A DNA stretch of 64,000 nt from Cucumis sativus (Eukaryota > Streptophyta > Magnoliopsida > Cucurbitales > Cucurbitaceae), in assembly GCF_000004075.3 (NCBI RefSeq), contig NC_026659.2, positions 27,608,272 to 27,672,271 on the forward strand, read 5' to 3'. The position numbers and the translations under genes are program-made. The notes below the pieces were generated by a model. It made no database searches. It was not told the origin of the DNA and worked only from the letters and a program-made list of their open reading frames with translations. Positions 49,496-61,369 of this stretch are shown piece by piece. Every line of letters begins with the position of its first letter. Position 1 is the first letter of the stretch.

Positions 49496-51154
49496 ATATA
49501 TTGAAAATCACAAAGGAAGGAATCTAGTTAAACCATCTAGCAAAGGAAGTGCTTTCTTATATGGTAAGTAAAGGAAAAAGAAACAAAGTGGTTTCACTTG
49601 GTATTGTGCAATTTCTTTTATATTATAATTTTGGGTAAGATTTTCCATTCCACGCTTTAACTTTACCAATTAGGTATATATCAATTTTTTTAATGTAATT
49701 AAAATATCAACTAGTTATTTTTAAAAATAAATTAGTGATAACAAAAATATGTGATTTGGTTTCATCCTATGATCACTTATTAATTTAGTGTTAATTCAAT
49801 TAAAGTAACCAAAATCATCCTTTTCCTTTTCTTAGTAAAGGCCAAAGAATTGTAAAAGGAGAATTATGGTTTGCCAAAAACTTTATGAATGCATTTATTG
49901 ATATAATGTTATTGAATGAGTCATCACATTCATGAATCATAATTTGATTAATAATGAAAATCATGCCTTACCTTTATAATTAATTCTCTAACATTCACTT
50001 TAAATATATTTAGGAAAAGTTTAACTTTTTAATCCCTAATTTTGAAGTGTTAATATCATTAGTCCCTTAATTTGCAAAACATACATAAATTATATATAAA
50101 AAAAACAAAAATAAATTTAGAAAGATGAGATAATTTTTAAAAGTTTAATTTTTTAATTTAAAACAATATATAAAAGTTAAAAATTAAAATGTTAAAGTTT
50201 CTTTAATTTTAGTCTCGATATTTTTTATACTTTTCCTATAATTTTAATTTTGATTTCTAATGTTATTATTATTGAAAGTATAGAGACTAAAATGATATTT
50301 AAAAACTTTAAGAATCAAACACACATGTTCTTCAAAACTTAGCAATATTTTTTTTTATAGGCTTATTATAAGCTCCATATATCTCGTTTTCAGTTATATA
50401 AATAAAATTGCCAAATGAAATGATATTCTTGTAAAAAAAGAGGTATTATTATATTTAGGTAAGGAAATGGAAGGACAATTAAATTTGCCTTAATAAACAA
50501 TTTATTGGACTTGAGGGGCTCTAATGTAATAAAGTGGAATTTTTGGGTATATGTGCAAAATTAGCAAAATTTGAAATATTCTCAAATTCTTGTTTAGGGT
50601 TATGATGATTCCTAGTTATGAAAATGGGTCCAATGTGAAGACAAATTTCTAAAGTAAAAACTTTAAAGTAGCAATCGAGAATTTATAAAAGCACTAAAAA
50701 GAGGAAATTTTGTTAAGTGTGTGGGGACAAATCTTTTCTTCTTCCCTTTTTTTTTTCTTTTCCAAACCTTTTGACTATTGAGAGCCAAATTGTGATTAAA
50801 AGATATAACGAGACGTTGAAAGTAAGAAGAATTGAAACAGTGGGTTTGGTTTGATTTTTCAAGTATTTAATTTGGTAAGAGAGATTTTTATGAATAGCAA
50901 TAAAATAAAATAAAACAATTTACAAAATATAAGAGTAAAAAAGCTCAAATATACTATGAAAAAATTGATAGATTTTGTAATGAAATTTATTAAAAATATA
51001 ACTTTTGACAAAATATTTACCTTCCTAGAAAATCAACACTAATATATTTTGTGTTTTTGGTATAGGAAACGTAAATAGTTTGTTAGTTTTTTTTTAAAAA
51101 AAATCCATTTTGATTTTGTTTTGTTTTTTTTTCTTTGAAAAATGTCCTAAAAAT

Positions 51155-51300
51155 TATGAGAATTTTTTTAAAAATAGAAAAATTTGATAAACTATTTACA
51201 TTTCAAGAAACAAAACCACTAAAATGTAAAAAAATTTATATTTGATTCTCTATTACGTTCAAATATTTTATCAAATGTTATGTTTTCGAAAATTATTGTT
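51155..51300. repeat. Degraded copy of the dispersed AT-rich repeat
   Basis: 'aaaatagaaaaatttgataa' on the left and 'ttttatcaaatgttatgttt' on the right flank a shortened centre containing 'tctattacgttc'. A similar half-copy precedes it at about 50890-51010. Confidence 0.35.
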
Positions 51301-52204
51301 TTTTTGGGTCCTTACAAAATAGCGAAACAAAATTATAATAACAGCTTCATGTTACTACATTTTCTAAATTGCAAAAATAGCAAATTTAAAAGAATGATAG
51401 CCCTCCAATAGTCTTATTTGATATCACTAATTTTATCTATATTCATGATATAAAAAAAAAATGTCATGAGTTGTTTTTTTTTTTTTTCTCTAAATGTTTT
51501 TGTGATTTGTTGCCATTTTATTTATTTATTTTAATTATACTAATAATTTTCAAAACACCCATTTTTACTAAAATAATATAAATAATAAAAAAAAAAAAAA
51601 GGTTAGGCATATTCCACTTTTTGGGTATTGATGCTTTGTTGATTATTTTAATGAGTTAGTTGTAAAAGCATTCTAATTTTGGGGAGTTGGTTACCTATAA
51701 ATGCATATAATAGAAAGTTTGCCTAAGCAGTAAACACTATTATTCAACTATAGACCATAGTAATATTAATAGAAATTTATGGTTATAAATAGTCAATTTG
51801 ATTGATTGATTAATTAATTAAAAGAACAACCATATAAATGTTCTAAAATTTTTAAAACACACATTACCCATTTGGCAGAAATTAGGATTTTTTTTAAAAA
51901 AATTCCATTACCTATGACATTAATCAATACTTTCATCAAATGGTAATTGAGTTACTAATTTGACACAACCTAATACAATAATGCAATATATTTCATGTTA
52001 CATGAAAGTAAAAAAATAAATTATTGGCAGGAACTATCAACATATTTTCATAAATAGAACTAAAAATAGTAATTTGATAAGAGACCAATAATACTTCAAA
52101 GTATTTATTGATATGTAGAAGGTTTTGGAATTATCCAATTTTGGAGGGCATTAATAAAAAGAATCAAAAGGGAAAGGACAGTTTGTAAAAGGTAAAGAAT
52201 CATA

Positions 52205-52335
52205 AAATTAATGGGAATGGGGCCAGGATGATATGTTGTTGGGCCTCCATGTACAAGAAAATGGGCCCATTGTTGGAAGTTTTTTGGTTCTAAAGCCCAT
52301 AATTCAGGCCCTACTTTGGGGCCCAGGTGGTATCT
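52205..52335. promoter_or_regulatory. Orphan GGGCC cluster (site II-like)
   Basis: Within about 120 bases there are GGGGCC, TGGGCC, TGGGCCC, AGCCCA, GGCCC and GGGGCCC. This density of TGGGCC/GGGCCC words matches promoters of translation-related genes, yet no ORF with protein-like composition begins beside it. Confidence 0.35.
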
Positions 52336-52339
52336 TACA

Positions 52340-53930
52340 AGGATGCAAATCAGTAACGATGATAATTTGTTGAAAAAAATGTGACAAATAAATGTTGGAT
52401 GGAAATTAAAATATTTAATAAAATCCATCAATAGTTTGGAAAATAAAATAGAAAAAAAATTAGAACTCACTGTATGCACTGTTAAGGTATGTTCATGTTG
52501 ACAATCTAACTTTGAAAGGAAAGATGCCTAATTGTTAGACGAGAATACGGCTTTCTCAAGCACGAAGAGAGAAATTTGGATTAGAGATTGTACCTTAAAT
52601 GTTCGTTGTCATCTTGATGATGCTTCGAAGCTAAGACCAAACTTCGGAGCATGTTCGGAAGTGAGGTTAAAATGGTTAGAATTACTAATGTTCTTTCTAA
52701 ATTTACTTTTAATAATGTAAACCCACATACGATTTTAACTCGATAAATATCTACCAACGTTGAAGACTTGTCTTAAGTGCTTGCACCTAAAAGCCCTTTG
52801 GTGCAACTTGAAAAATCATTCCAAAATGGGTTTAATAAAATGTTATTATCACCATTTCAGATTCAGGTAAAGCTAAAAAGCAAAGAAACTCAGCACTTGA
52901 AAGTTGAAACAATAACGAGTATGACGTAATGGCTTCATCGATTTGAAACAACTATGCAGAGGAAATTCTCCATCGGTTTATCAGAAATCAAGTAAATCTG
53001 CTCTAATTTGAAGATACTCACAGCTTTGATTTACTGAATATCTATTCACATGTAATAGTAACTTAATTGGGTTGCTCCAAATCAAGTTGCTCCACCTAAG
53101 TGAACTAACTTTTGAAACCAAAGAAGATGACCATAGACCATAAATTTGAAAGGATGTTGCAAACAACCAGCCAGATCTTTAGCTATTTGTGCTTGCAATG
53201 AGGGAAGGAGTAAACAAACAATTCTCTTAAAACAAGGCTAACTAGGGAATACTGAATCAGAGATTGAGCAAGTCTAATTCAAACCCAACAAAAAGGTGAC
53301 AAAAACAAATGCATTGGAAGTTGTATTGTCAAGCTATAACCCAACCATACTCCAAAATGAACATTTCAAGAGGTTCAATTGATTTGGGGTGGAATTTTCA
53401 GGCAACAAAAGGGTCAAGATGAATGCAATAAGATTTAGAAGAAACAGTTCCAACAAACCAACAATGCTCCCAAAGCCTACCACAAACAAGAACTGTCCAC
53501 AAATGAAAGCATCAAATGAAGATGGGAACCTACCAACAGAAGATTTTCAAACATAATGAAATTACAAGGAGTAAAGAAACTGCACAAATGACAAGCAGAT
53601 ATCGTAGTGCTAAAAGGAAGAGTTCTGAAGCCCATAACAAGCTCCAAAGGCTAAGCTATGGGGAAATTTTGCAAGGAAAAGGGAGACTGCTCATTCAAAA
53701 AGGCTAATTTATAATTATAACTCATCTTAGTAAGTTGTTCACTGAGAGGTCAATTCCTAAAATTGTATCTAATTGGTTCTAAGGAACCAATAACTCTTCT
53801 CTATTACAACAATAACTGATCAAGGTCGCCTAATGATAAGATAACTTCAGAAACCAAAAAGATACAAAATGTTATAATAGGGTATACCCATTTGAGGAGC
53901 CATTAAAACATCTCCAGCTTCGTTCATGGT
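52340..53930. other. Gene-free region and 3' end of the isomerase gene
   Basis: Base composition is more even here than in the AT block to the left, especially 52480-53700, but the longest ORFs (52532-52720, 53516-53707) are short and without family resemblance. It might include a noncoding transcript. From about 53870 it should be the 3' UTR of the isomerase gene. Confidence 0.4.
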
Positions 53931-53935
53931 ACTTG

Positions 53936-54763
53936 CTACTTATTCTTGATGGTAATTCCAAGTTCTCCTGCAACAATCAAAGTTGTGGCCATACCAAGAA
54001 ACATTCCATGCTCAACAACACCAGCAAGCCGCAAAATTTCATCACTGGCAACATTCAAATCTCCAATATCTTCCTTGAAATATAAGTCCACAATGTAATT
54101 GCCATTGTCAGTAACAAATGGTTCTCCACTTTCACCTGAGGTTCTGAGCTTTGCAACACAACCAGAGCCTTCAAACAGCTTCTGCAGCCGCGCAGCGGTG
54201 AAGTTCCAACAAAAGGGCACAATCTCCACCGGCATGGCTAACCCACTGCCTCCCACATACTTAACCAATTTTGACTCATCAACAATCACAACGAACTTCT
54301 TGCAAGCACCCTCCACCATTTTCTCTCTAAGAAGAGACCCCCCACGACCCTTCACCAGATTGAGATGAGGATCGACCTCATCAGCGCCGTCGATTGCGAG
54401 ATCAAGAACAGGGTGCGAATCTAGGTCTGAGAGAGGGATGCCCAATGAAACAGCTTGCTCATGAGTTTTTTTGGAAGTGGGAATTCCTATGATGTTCTTA
54501 AGCTTCCCTTGGCGCAACAGCTCCCCGATTCGATCAACGGCATGCTTGGCGGTGGAGCCGGTGCCAAGGCCCAGAACCATGCCGGATTCGACATATTCTA
54601 CAGCCTTATACGCAGCAATCTTCTTCAATTCGTCTTGAGTTAGAATCCCAGATGACAATGGCGGTGCCAAAAGGCCAGATGGGGTGGAAGAAGGCACCAC
54701 AATGCCGGTTTCCATGGCGGATTTGTCCGACCCAATAAATCGACGGTAATAAGGAATAGCCAT
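53936..54763 (-). CDS. RPI: Ribose-5-phosphate isomerase A, cytosol-type
   Basis: A 275-residue single-exon enzyme of the RpiA family, which interconverts ribose 5-phosphate and ribulose 5-phosphate in the pentose phosphate pathway and supplies ribose for nucleotides. Conserved parts are all present: the N-terminal helix LTQDELKKIAAYKAVEYV, the phosphate loop GMVLGLGTGSTAKHAVD, the DLAIDGADEVDPHLNLVKG active-site segment, GRGGSLLREKMVE with the catalytic Glu, and the C-terminal VVEHGMFLGMATTLIVAG. The N-terminal 35 residues (MAIPYYRRFIGSDKSAM...) are too short and not basic enough for a typical plastid transit peptide, so a cytosolic isoform like Arabidopsis RPI1/RPI2 is more likely. The ATG at 54763 is preferred over 54787, whose extra residues are hydrophobic and unlike the family. 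Confidence 0.95.
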   Translation of the reverse strand: MAIPYYRRFIGSDKSAMETGIVVPSSTPSGLLAPPLSSGILTQDELKKIAAYKAVEYVESGMVLGLGTGSTAKHAVDRIGELLRQGKLKNIIGIPTSKKTHEQAVSLGIPLSDLDSHPVLDLAIDGADEVDPHLNLVKGRGGSLLREKMVEGACKKFVVIVDESKLVKYVGGSGLAMPVEIVPFCWNFTAARLQKLFEGSGCVAKLRTSGESGEPFVTDNGNYIVDLYFKEDIGDLNVASDEILRLAGVVEHGMFLGMATTLIVAGELGITIKNK

Positions 54764-55165
54764 AACCCCAAATAAAAAACAAAACAAAAAAAAAAAAACC
54801 CTTCAAAATCTAATTCTGAATCAAAAGGGGTTCCGCATGGGCCTCAGGAATTGACAATAAAGTGGAAGCAGAGTGCAAAACAGAGGAAACCCAAATGGGT
54901 TAAAGTGAGAATGAGAGAGGAAAATCAGAGAAAAAGGTGAGGCTTTTCTCAACGATTTTCTGTTTGATTCTCGGGAAAAAGCTCCATTTTAAAGGGGAAC
55001 GGAAGAGGGAATGAGGAACCAACGAAGTTATTGCGTTTGTTTCAAAGAAACAATAAAATTCATAGGATTTTGAGAGATTAGAGGACGCGGTGTGGAGAAA
55101 TTGGCCACTCTCCGACGGCTCACATCTCCCATGCGAATTGCTATTATTATATTCATTCATTCTAT
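54764..55165 (-). promoter_or_regulatory. 5' leader and promoter of ribose-5-phosphate isomerase
   Basis: GC-richer sequence continues upstream of the ATG to about 55140, including an A12 run at about 54787-54798, then gives way to AT-rich DNA. The transcription start is probably in 54900-55140. No TATA box was confidently placed. Confidence 0.4.
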
Positions 55166-58100
55166 CTTTCCAAATTCACATAATTCAACTTTGAAATATC
55201 ATTTTTCTAAGTTACAAAATCTTTTTGGCGGTGGGTTCATCATATTATAAAGTTTCAATTTAAATTCTAAACATATATATATATATATTCTTAAAGTTTT
55301 AGTGGAAAACAAAATTGTTTTCGCTTAGAAATTTATACAGATTATAAAGTTAATTTAAGTGATTTTTTATTTTTATTATTACAAAAACTAAAATTGTTAC
55401 AAATTTCGAGTCTTTAAATTATTTCAAACTAAATATTATTTGTTAAAATTTAAGAATTGAATTACTACTTTTGACACCTTGAATCCTATTTCAAATTGCT
55501 CTCGTTTAAATTAGTAATTACAAATTTAAATTTGGATAAATTATAACAAAAACTAACCTAACATAATTGATATATAGCTCAGGTTATTGATCAATACTTT
55601 TGTGATTTAATATTTATACTAACAAATTCAATTGTTAATCTATGTACTTATTTCAATTTTTTGTAAGAACAATTGCCTTAGTTTGAATTTAATCCTTAAA
55701 ATATATAATGGATTTATAAACTTCTAATTTTATATTTAGTAAATCTCTAGAGTTTTATATTTTTCAACCATCAATTTTCTTATGTATTTCTATGTGCTAT
55801 TCTAACTGATGTTTTTTTAATAACTTTTTTCCAAAAATAAAATTATTAATTTTATATATTCTTAATAAATGAATTTAGAAATTAAAACAAATCTTCAAAT
55901 TGGAATTATGTGTAATGGTATAAAGATTTTAAATGGAGAAATTGTTGTGGAAAAGAGGGAGAAGTTTCATTTGTGTTTGATGATTTTGTTTTGACTTAGA
56001 GTTGGCCACCGTCAAACTAAAATAGACCTTATCATTATTTCTTTTGCAAAGTTCACATTCCCTTTAATTTTCATGCCTACTCTTCTCTAAAAAAAGAATA
56101 AACAATCATGCCTTAGTTCTAAATAAAGATATCATGAGTTCTCTTCTTTGAATTTGAAGATTTTATCTTATAGCATATTTTGATTTCAAAAAGATTGAAT
56201 ATATAGAATAATTGCTTTAAATGAAAAATTATTCAAAATATTTGTGAATGTAGGAAAAGTTTATTGTCTAACGCTCTATGTCATCGATCATACGTGACCA
56301 AAAATTAGATTCGTTTCAAACTTTAATATTTGACTTTTTCTTTTTGTTGAACGATTACGTACTTGATCTATTACTTGTAATGTTATGATAGGTATTATTC
56401 AATAACTATTGAAAAATCAAATTCTATTTTTGATAAGCAATTTATTTATTTTACTTATAGTTTTAGAATTTCCTTACTTGTCTTTTACAATTTATTTACA
56501 ACCAAAAACAAACTATAAAGTTACTTATTTGCTCGTCTTCTTTTATTATATATGTTTTTTATCAATAATTTAAAACACTAAAAAAAAAGTAACTTTATTG
56601 AAAGTTTGTTTTTGTGTTTTGGATTTAGCAAAAAATTCAACCTGTGTACTTAAAAAATAAAAACAATACAACTCATAGAAGAAAATAAATTAAAAAAAAA
56701 AAATCGAAATAGTTATCACCTTAATTTTCTAAATATTTACTTTTACGTTTAAAATTGGCTAAAATTTTAAAGTTTTTCAAAACATAAATAAATAAATAAA
56801 AGAAAAGAAAAACCAAAATGATCTTAGATTATTAAACAAAACATATATTTAAGATTGAGAAATAAAATATTTGGCAAAAGAGTGTCATTGTCATCATAAG
56901 AATGAAGCAAAAAATGGTCCATTTCAAACTTTATTATAATTACACATTGCCCAAACAAATAATAACAACAACAATAATAAAAGAGCATGAAATTTGCCTT
57001 CATTACAATTCTCTCCACAATAGACAATTGTTATCAACTCCCTAATATATTGCCTTCACGAGCATTATCCCTATCTTTTGCTTGATCTTATCATCTAACA
57101 TTATTGCACTTCCTTTTTCTTGAAGAAAACAGTCATAAAACACGTTAAAACGTACCAAACCTCTATATGACATACAAAATAAAGAAGAAAAAAAAAAGAC
57201 GTTAATGTCTGAGATAATATCCAAATTCATATATAAAAAAGGAGACTTTTCCACTCACGTTTCTCCTTAACCTAGAATCTTAAACTATTTTTGGACTTGA
57301 CCTTGGTTTGGAATAGGTCGACCTATGCAACGCAACACACATGGGTTCTTTGGAATTCATCTAGGACTCGTGCTTAGGTTGGAAGGGGATGATATGGGTC
57401 GAGCCAATAGATGCAGTTCCATTACTTTGCTAGCAAATATACCAATTTTGTGATTGGATCCAAATTACACCATCACAGAAACCTTACACCAATCTATCTA
57501 CTTGATTTTCAGTTTTTCGAAATAAATTAAAAGAAAGGAATGGGATTCTCTTGAGGGATATTATCAAATAAACAATGATTTAGGTTAAGTTTCCAAAGGG
57601 ATATTATAGAAAAGAGATGAAGTGTCCCTTTGGCGATGAATCAACGGCTGGGAGAGGAGGGAGGGTAAGTTAAATGAATATATGTATGGATGAAGATTGG
57701 GTATTGGAATATGGAATTTTGGATCAAACTTTGAATAACAACAAAAAATTGATATTAAAAATGAAGTTCATTCACATTCACGTGCGTCAACAAAAGCAAT
57801 ATCAATGGCAACTAAACATGGGAAAAGTTGTGGAAATTCAAAGGGAGTTTTCATTTTCTTTTTCCAGTTTTTTCAATGGACAATTTACAGTTGCACTGTT
57901 CATTTCTTGGTAATTTTGTCATTTTCTACCAAAAAAAAAATTAATTAAAAAAAGCAAACAAGAAAAACAAGGAAAACAAGGAAAATCAAATATATATATA
58001 TATAGGAATATTCTAAACTTGTTCTTGAAACGTTTTAGTTGATGGATATTAGAGTTACTTCGATTCAATCAAGAGTATAATGGATTTTGCAATATCTTAA

Positions 58101-60960
58101 ATCAAATCAATCCATTATGGATTCTACTTCAAAATATGTGGAGGGAAAATTGTCAAAAGAAAAAAAAAGAAAAGAGAAAAAAAAAGAGAGGTGCTTGGAT
58201 GGAATACTCAAATGTGTGCGTGCATATAGCTCAACAAATATAAAATTTAAATGTTCAATTCTTCCAAACTACCAACTTTTTTGTGGATAATCTAATTTAT
58301 AATGTATGTTTAGTCGACTTTTCCATTCTATTTGGTTCTTAAATTTAGAAAAGAACACATAACATTTAAGTTCATAAACTTTTAATTTTGAGATTTGTGA
58401 TAGTTATTTAAAATTTCAATTTTGTATCTAATGATGTTTAAGATTGATTAAGTAGATTCTCACAAGTTAAGTTATAATTAAGTTGATAAATTTTCAATTA
58501 AAGTCATTTAGTTTGCTCTTCACCAGCAAAGGAGAGGGAAATTAAAATAATTCACATTGTCGGGACAAGAGTGGTTGAAGTAAATTTCACTATACTTTCA
58601 ACAAACGTCATAAGCAAGTAATAATCCTCAAAGGATATAACAACGTATATATATAGAAAGGGAGAATGAGAACAAATATTTGTTTGCCAAAGGAGAAGTG
58701 CATGAAACTTTCCTTATTGCATATCCTCTCAGGCTACCAATTTAACTCTTGAATAGAATGAAAACTCTCACTTATTCATTCAAAAGTTAGCTTAAATTGA
58801 TGGGTAAAGAGTTCTTAAATACAAATACTTTAAAGCTTTTAGAACCATTTCAGTTTTAGCAGAAAAAAGAAGAAGAAGAAGAAGAAATCTTTAGCCTAAA
58901 GAACACAACGACTGAATGCATTTAGTGGAGAGAAAAATACGTGCATACATTTTTGGGTTAGGATTTAATTTATCCCAAATGGATTTCACAAATTGTGAAG
59001 TTTGAAACTATTTTTCTAATGAAATATTGTATTTTTAATTTAAATTGTGTGGTTGGGATGAGCTGCAAGCGAAGCTCATGATAGCAACCAAATAGCCATG
59101 TAGCTTTTTGATTAAAGAAAAATACAAAAAGAGAGTAAAAATTCACTAAAAAAACAAAAGAGAGGCAAGAAACAATATAATGTTAAAAGGGATATCCTTT
59201 TGTGTGATAGTTAAATGTAAAAGCAAGAGAAGGAAACAAGAAAAAGAAAGATGGTTGAAGAAGAAGAAGAAGGGAAAAAATAGGGTTTAGAGTTTATGTG
59301 GGTAAGAATAGAGATGGGGAAGATGAAAAAGAAAAGGGTGTGTAAGAGTGTAAGTAAGTACAACTAACACTAAAAGTAAATAAAATAAAATAGATATGAT
59401 AGGAAATGACAACACTAAAAATGAACATTATTTGCTTTCTGATACTAAGATTCTGATTCCTGGGAAACCCACCAAAAGGCCAAAGGTCACACCATGCCCT
59501 CTCCCACCCTAAAACCCTAAACTCCCATTTCAAAAATAAAAAACTCTAATATTAAAACACATTTCAAATATAAATGAAGAAAAAAGGATTGGGATTGAAA
59601 ACCATAAGAAAACAAACATGAGGGTTTTCAGTAAGAAGGGTTTTAGACGCATGAGTTTGTATGATATTGAACTTGATGTTCAAAACATCTATATACTCTA
59701 TGAACTGAACCAACATAGGCCTAATTTAAAAAGTTTAGTTAACTTGTGAACCAAATAACATTCTACTTGATGCATGAGAGAGAGGAAGAGATGTAGTTAG
59801 AATAGGAAGTGATGGTTAGAAATGGGGTTGGAAAAGAACCAAATAATAAGAATTGGTTGTGTTTAGTTTGTTGAGTATTTTCTGTCAGAGAGCTAAAGCT
59901 GCTGAGGCTGAGAGTGTGAGAATGGGGAGTGGTTTTATCATTATGTACACACACCTCATGCCAAACAGTAACTTTCTATTTTTACTTTTTTATTCTTTGA
60001 TATTAATCTTTTGAGGAAGATCTATACATTACGTGAACCACAAAACTTGGGATGTACTCCATCTAACACCATACAGTGATTTAATATTTATAATGAAAAT
60101 GAGGAAAGATTTGAACCAACTACTGCCCTGACCCTCTGAGTTTTAGTATAAATGAGATGAAAGAATTTAAACCATGAATCTCTTCGTTGAACTAAGCTCT
60201 TTTAGATATCGACTCTACAAGTTAAGTGAATACAACAATATTAGACAAATTCTAAACTCTACTCAAAGTAGTGTACGACACATTTCGGTATTCCCTCTTT
60301 AAATTATGACAGTGCCATCCTCATTAGAATGAAACATTTTGCAACGTTAAAGTCAGTGGAGAAATGGAACAACAACGATTCCTATACCTATGTAGAATAT
60401 TTATTTCCTTGGGAGAAAAAATCACTTTTCCCTTCTCATGTGTTCCTCGTTTTAGGTACAATAGGAATCTTTCGCAATCTAGAACGTCCATAAGTAACAT
60501 ATTATTTTATTAGGTTGAAGAAGTCCTGATTTAAGAAGGTAATACGTTAAGTGGTTGATGTTAATAAGTGGTGAGGTCAACAGTGAATTCACTCTTTAAC
60601 AACTTAATGTTTTACACAAAGCGGCAGAGTTGTTTATCTCGACTCCTTCATTGGCATGACTAAGAAACATAAGTTTTATATCTTATTAATTACTTTCATT
60701 TATGTCCACAACGAAACAATCTCCTGATTTCACAATTTTTTGGACGTAACAGCTCTACTTTCTAACTTACGTTTTCAAAAGTTTGTAAACAGTGTGAGTG
60801 TGGAGAGAGAAATGTATGAAAATATTTAGGGCCATACAGCTGTTTGATATGAAATCTAGGCAGAGAGGGTACAAAGACCAAAGACTTGTCCACTCCACTT
60901 GAAATGAAAGCCCTTTCACTTCATCATAACATCAGCTAACTTGTCCTTTTCCGTTCCTTG
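55166..60960. other. Gene-poor spacer upstream of MIR319
   Basis: Nearly 6 kb with no supportable protein gene. The left half is strongly AT-rich. Balanced blocks occur at about 57240-57480, 57640-57920 and 59440-59960, where ORFs remain below 80 codons and have no recognisable domain. These may be old repeats, noncoding transcripts or distant control DNA for MIR319. GAA trinucleotide runs lie near 58870 and 59260. Confidence 0.45.
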
Positions 60961-61017
60961 GTTTTTTCATGTAATACATTTCCATCTTAATTTTTCATTT
61001 CTTCTCCTTCTTTTCCT

Positions 61018-61023
61018 TATAAA
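61018..61023 (+). promoter_or_regulatory. TATA box of the MIR319 gene
   Basis: TATAAA lies in a pyrimidine-rich setting (CCTTATAAATCTCTC), about 160 bp before the hairpin. Transcription would begin near 61048-61055, just at a CCCCATGC motif. The position suits a Pol II microRNA promoter. Confidence 0.6.
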
Positions 61024-61051
61024 TCTCTCAAACTTCTCATCCTTCTTCCCC

Positions 61052-61147
61052 ATGCAATGCACCCTTTTGTTTTCTCTGCATGGCCGTTCTTCACCCAACT
61101 GCTACAGAACACCACCCTCCCAACTTAACTGTTGTTTACTTTTTTAA
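61052..61147 (+). other. Short ORF (31 codons) in the leader of pri-miR319, candidate miPEP
   Basis: The first AUG after the inferred start of transcription opens a 31-codon frame (MQCTLLFSLHGRSSPNC at its start) ending TTTTTTAA before the hairpin. Plant pri-miRNAs can encode short regulatory peptides from such first ORFs. The link is positional only; no conservation can be judged here. Confidence 0.3.
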
Positions 61148-61180
61148 ATATTTTGTAAGGTTTCTCGGGTTTGAGAAACA

Positions 61181-61366
61181 AGGGAGCTCTCTTCAGTCCA
61201 GTCCAAGGCAGTTTTCTCGGTTGTTACTTAGCTGCTGACTCGTTGGCTCAATAACTGATCAACTGATATATTAGCTTGAACAATGATGTGTTTCTGAACC
61301 AACGATGCAGGAGCCAAGTTCAGCCATGGCTGTCACGTCTTGGACTGAAGGGAGCTCCCTCACCTT
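61181..61366 (+). ncRNA. MIR319: MIR319 precursor hairpin (miR319/JAW)
   Basis: The mature microRNA is on the 3' arm at 61340-61360 and begins TTGGACTGAAGGG, ending AGCTCCCT, which is the canonical miR319 sequence. The 5' arm at about 61181-61203 (AGGGAGCTCTCTTCAGTCCA) pairs along the whole length with only a G:U wobble. The arms are separated by about 135 nt, giving the unusually long foldback typical of MIR319, which is processed from the loop end. The family targets class II TCP transcription factor mRNAs and so controls leaf shape, cell proliferation and flower growth. A TATA box precedes it by about 160 bp. Confidence 0.97.
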
Positions 61367-61369
61367 CCA

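Larger units (their letters stand above)
45906..52190. other. Large gene-free, repeat-rich AT block
   Basis: More than 6 kb without a supportable ORF. It holds A/T homopolymers, TA microsatellites (about 47304-47323 and 48444-48466), 76-bp and 43-bp tandem duplications, several copies of the dispersed AT-rich repeat and an AACCCAACTC-rich composite repeat. No RNA gene was recognised. Confidence 0.5.

Noticed and set aside
52600-52625. ATCTTGATGATGCT resembles the middle of miR172
   Set aside because: The ends do not match and no complementary arm was seen nearby, so there is no hairpin. Taken as chance.
59294-59954. Evenly composed stretch with two - strand ORFs of 79 and 63 codons
   Set aside because: The ORFs are Ser/Phe low-complexity sequence without splice signals that would join them. 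No gene is supported.
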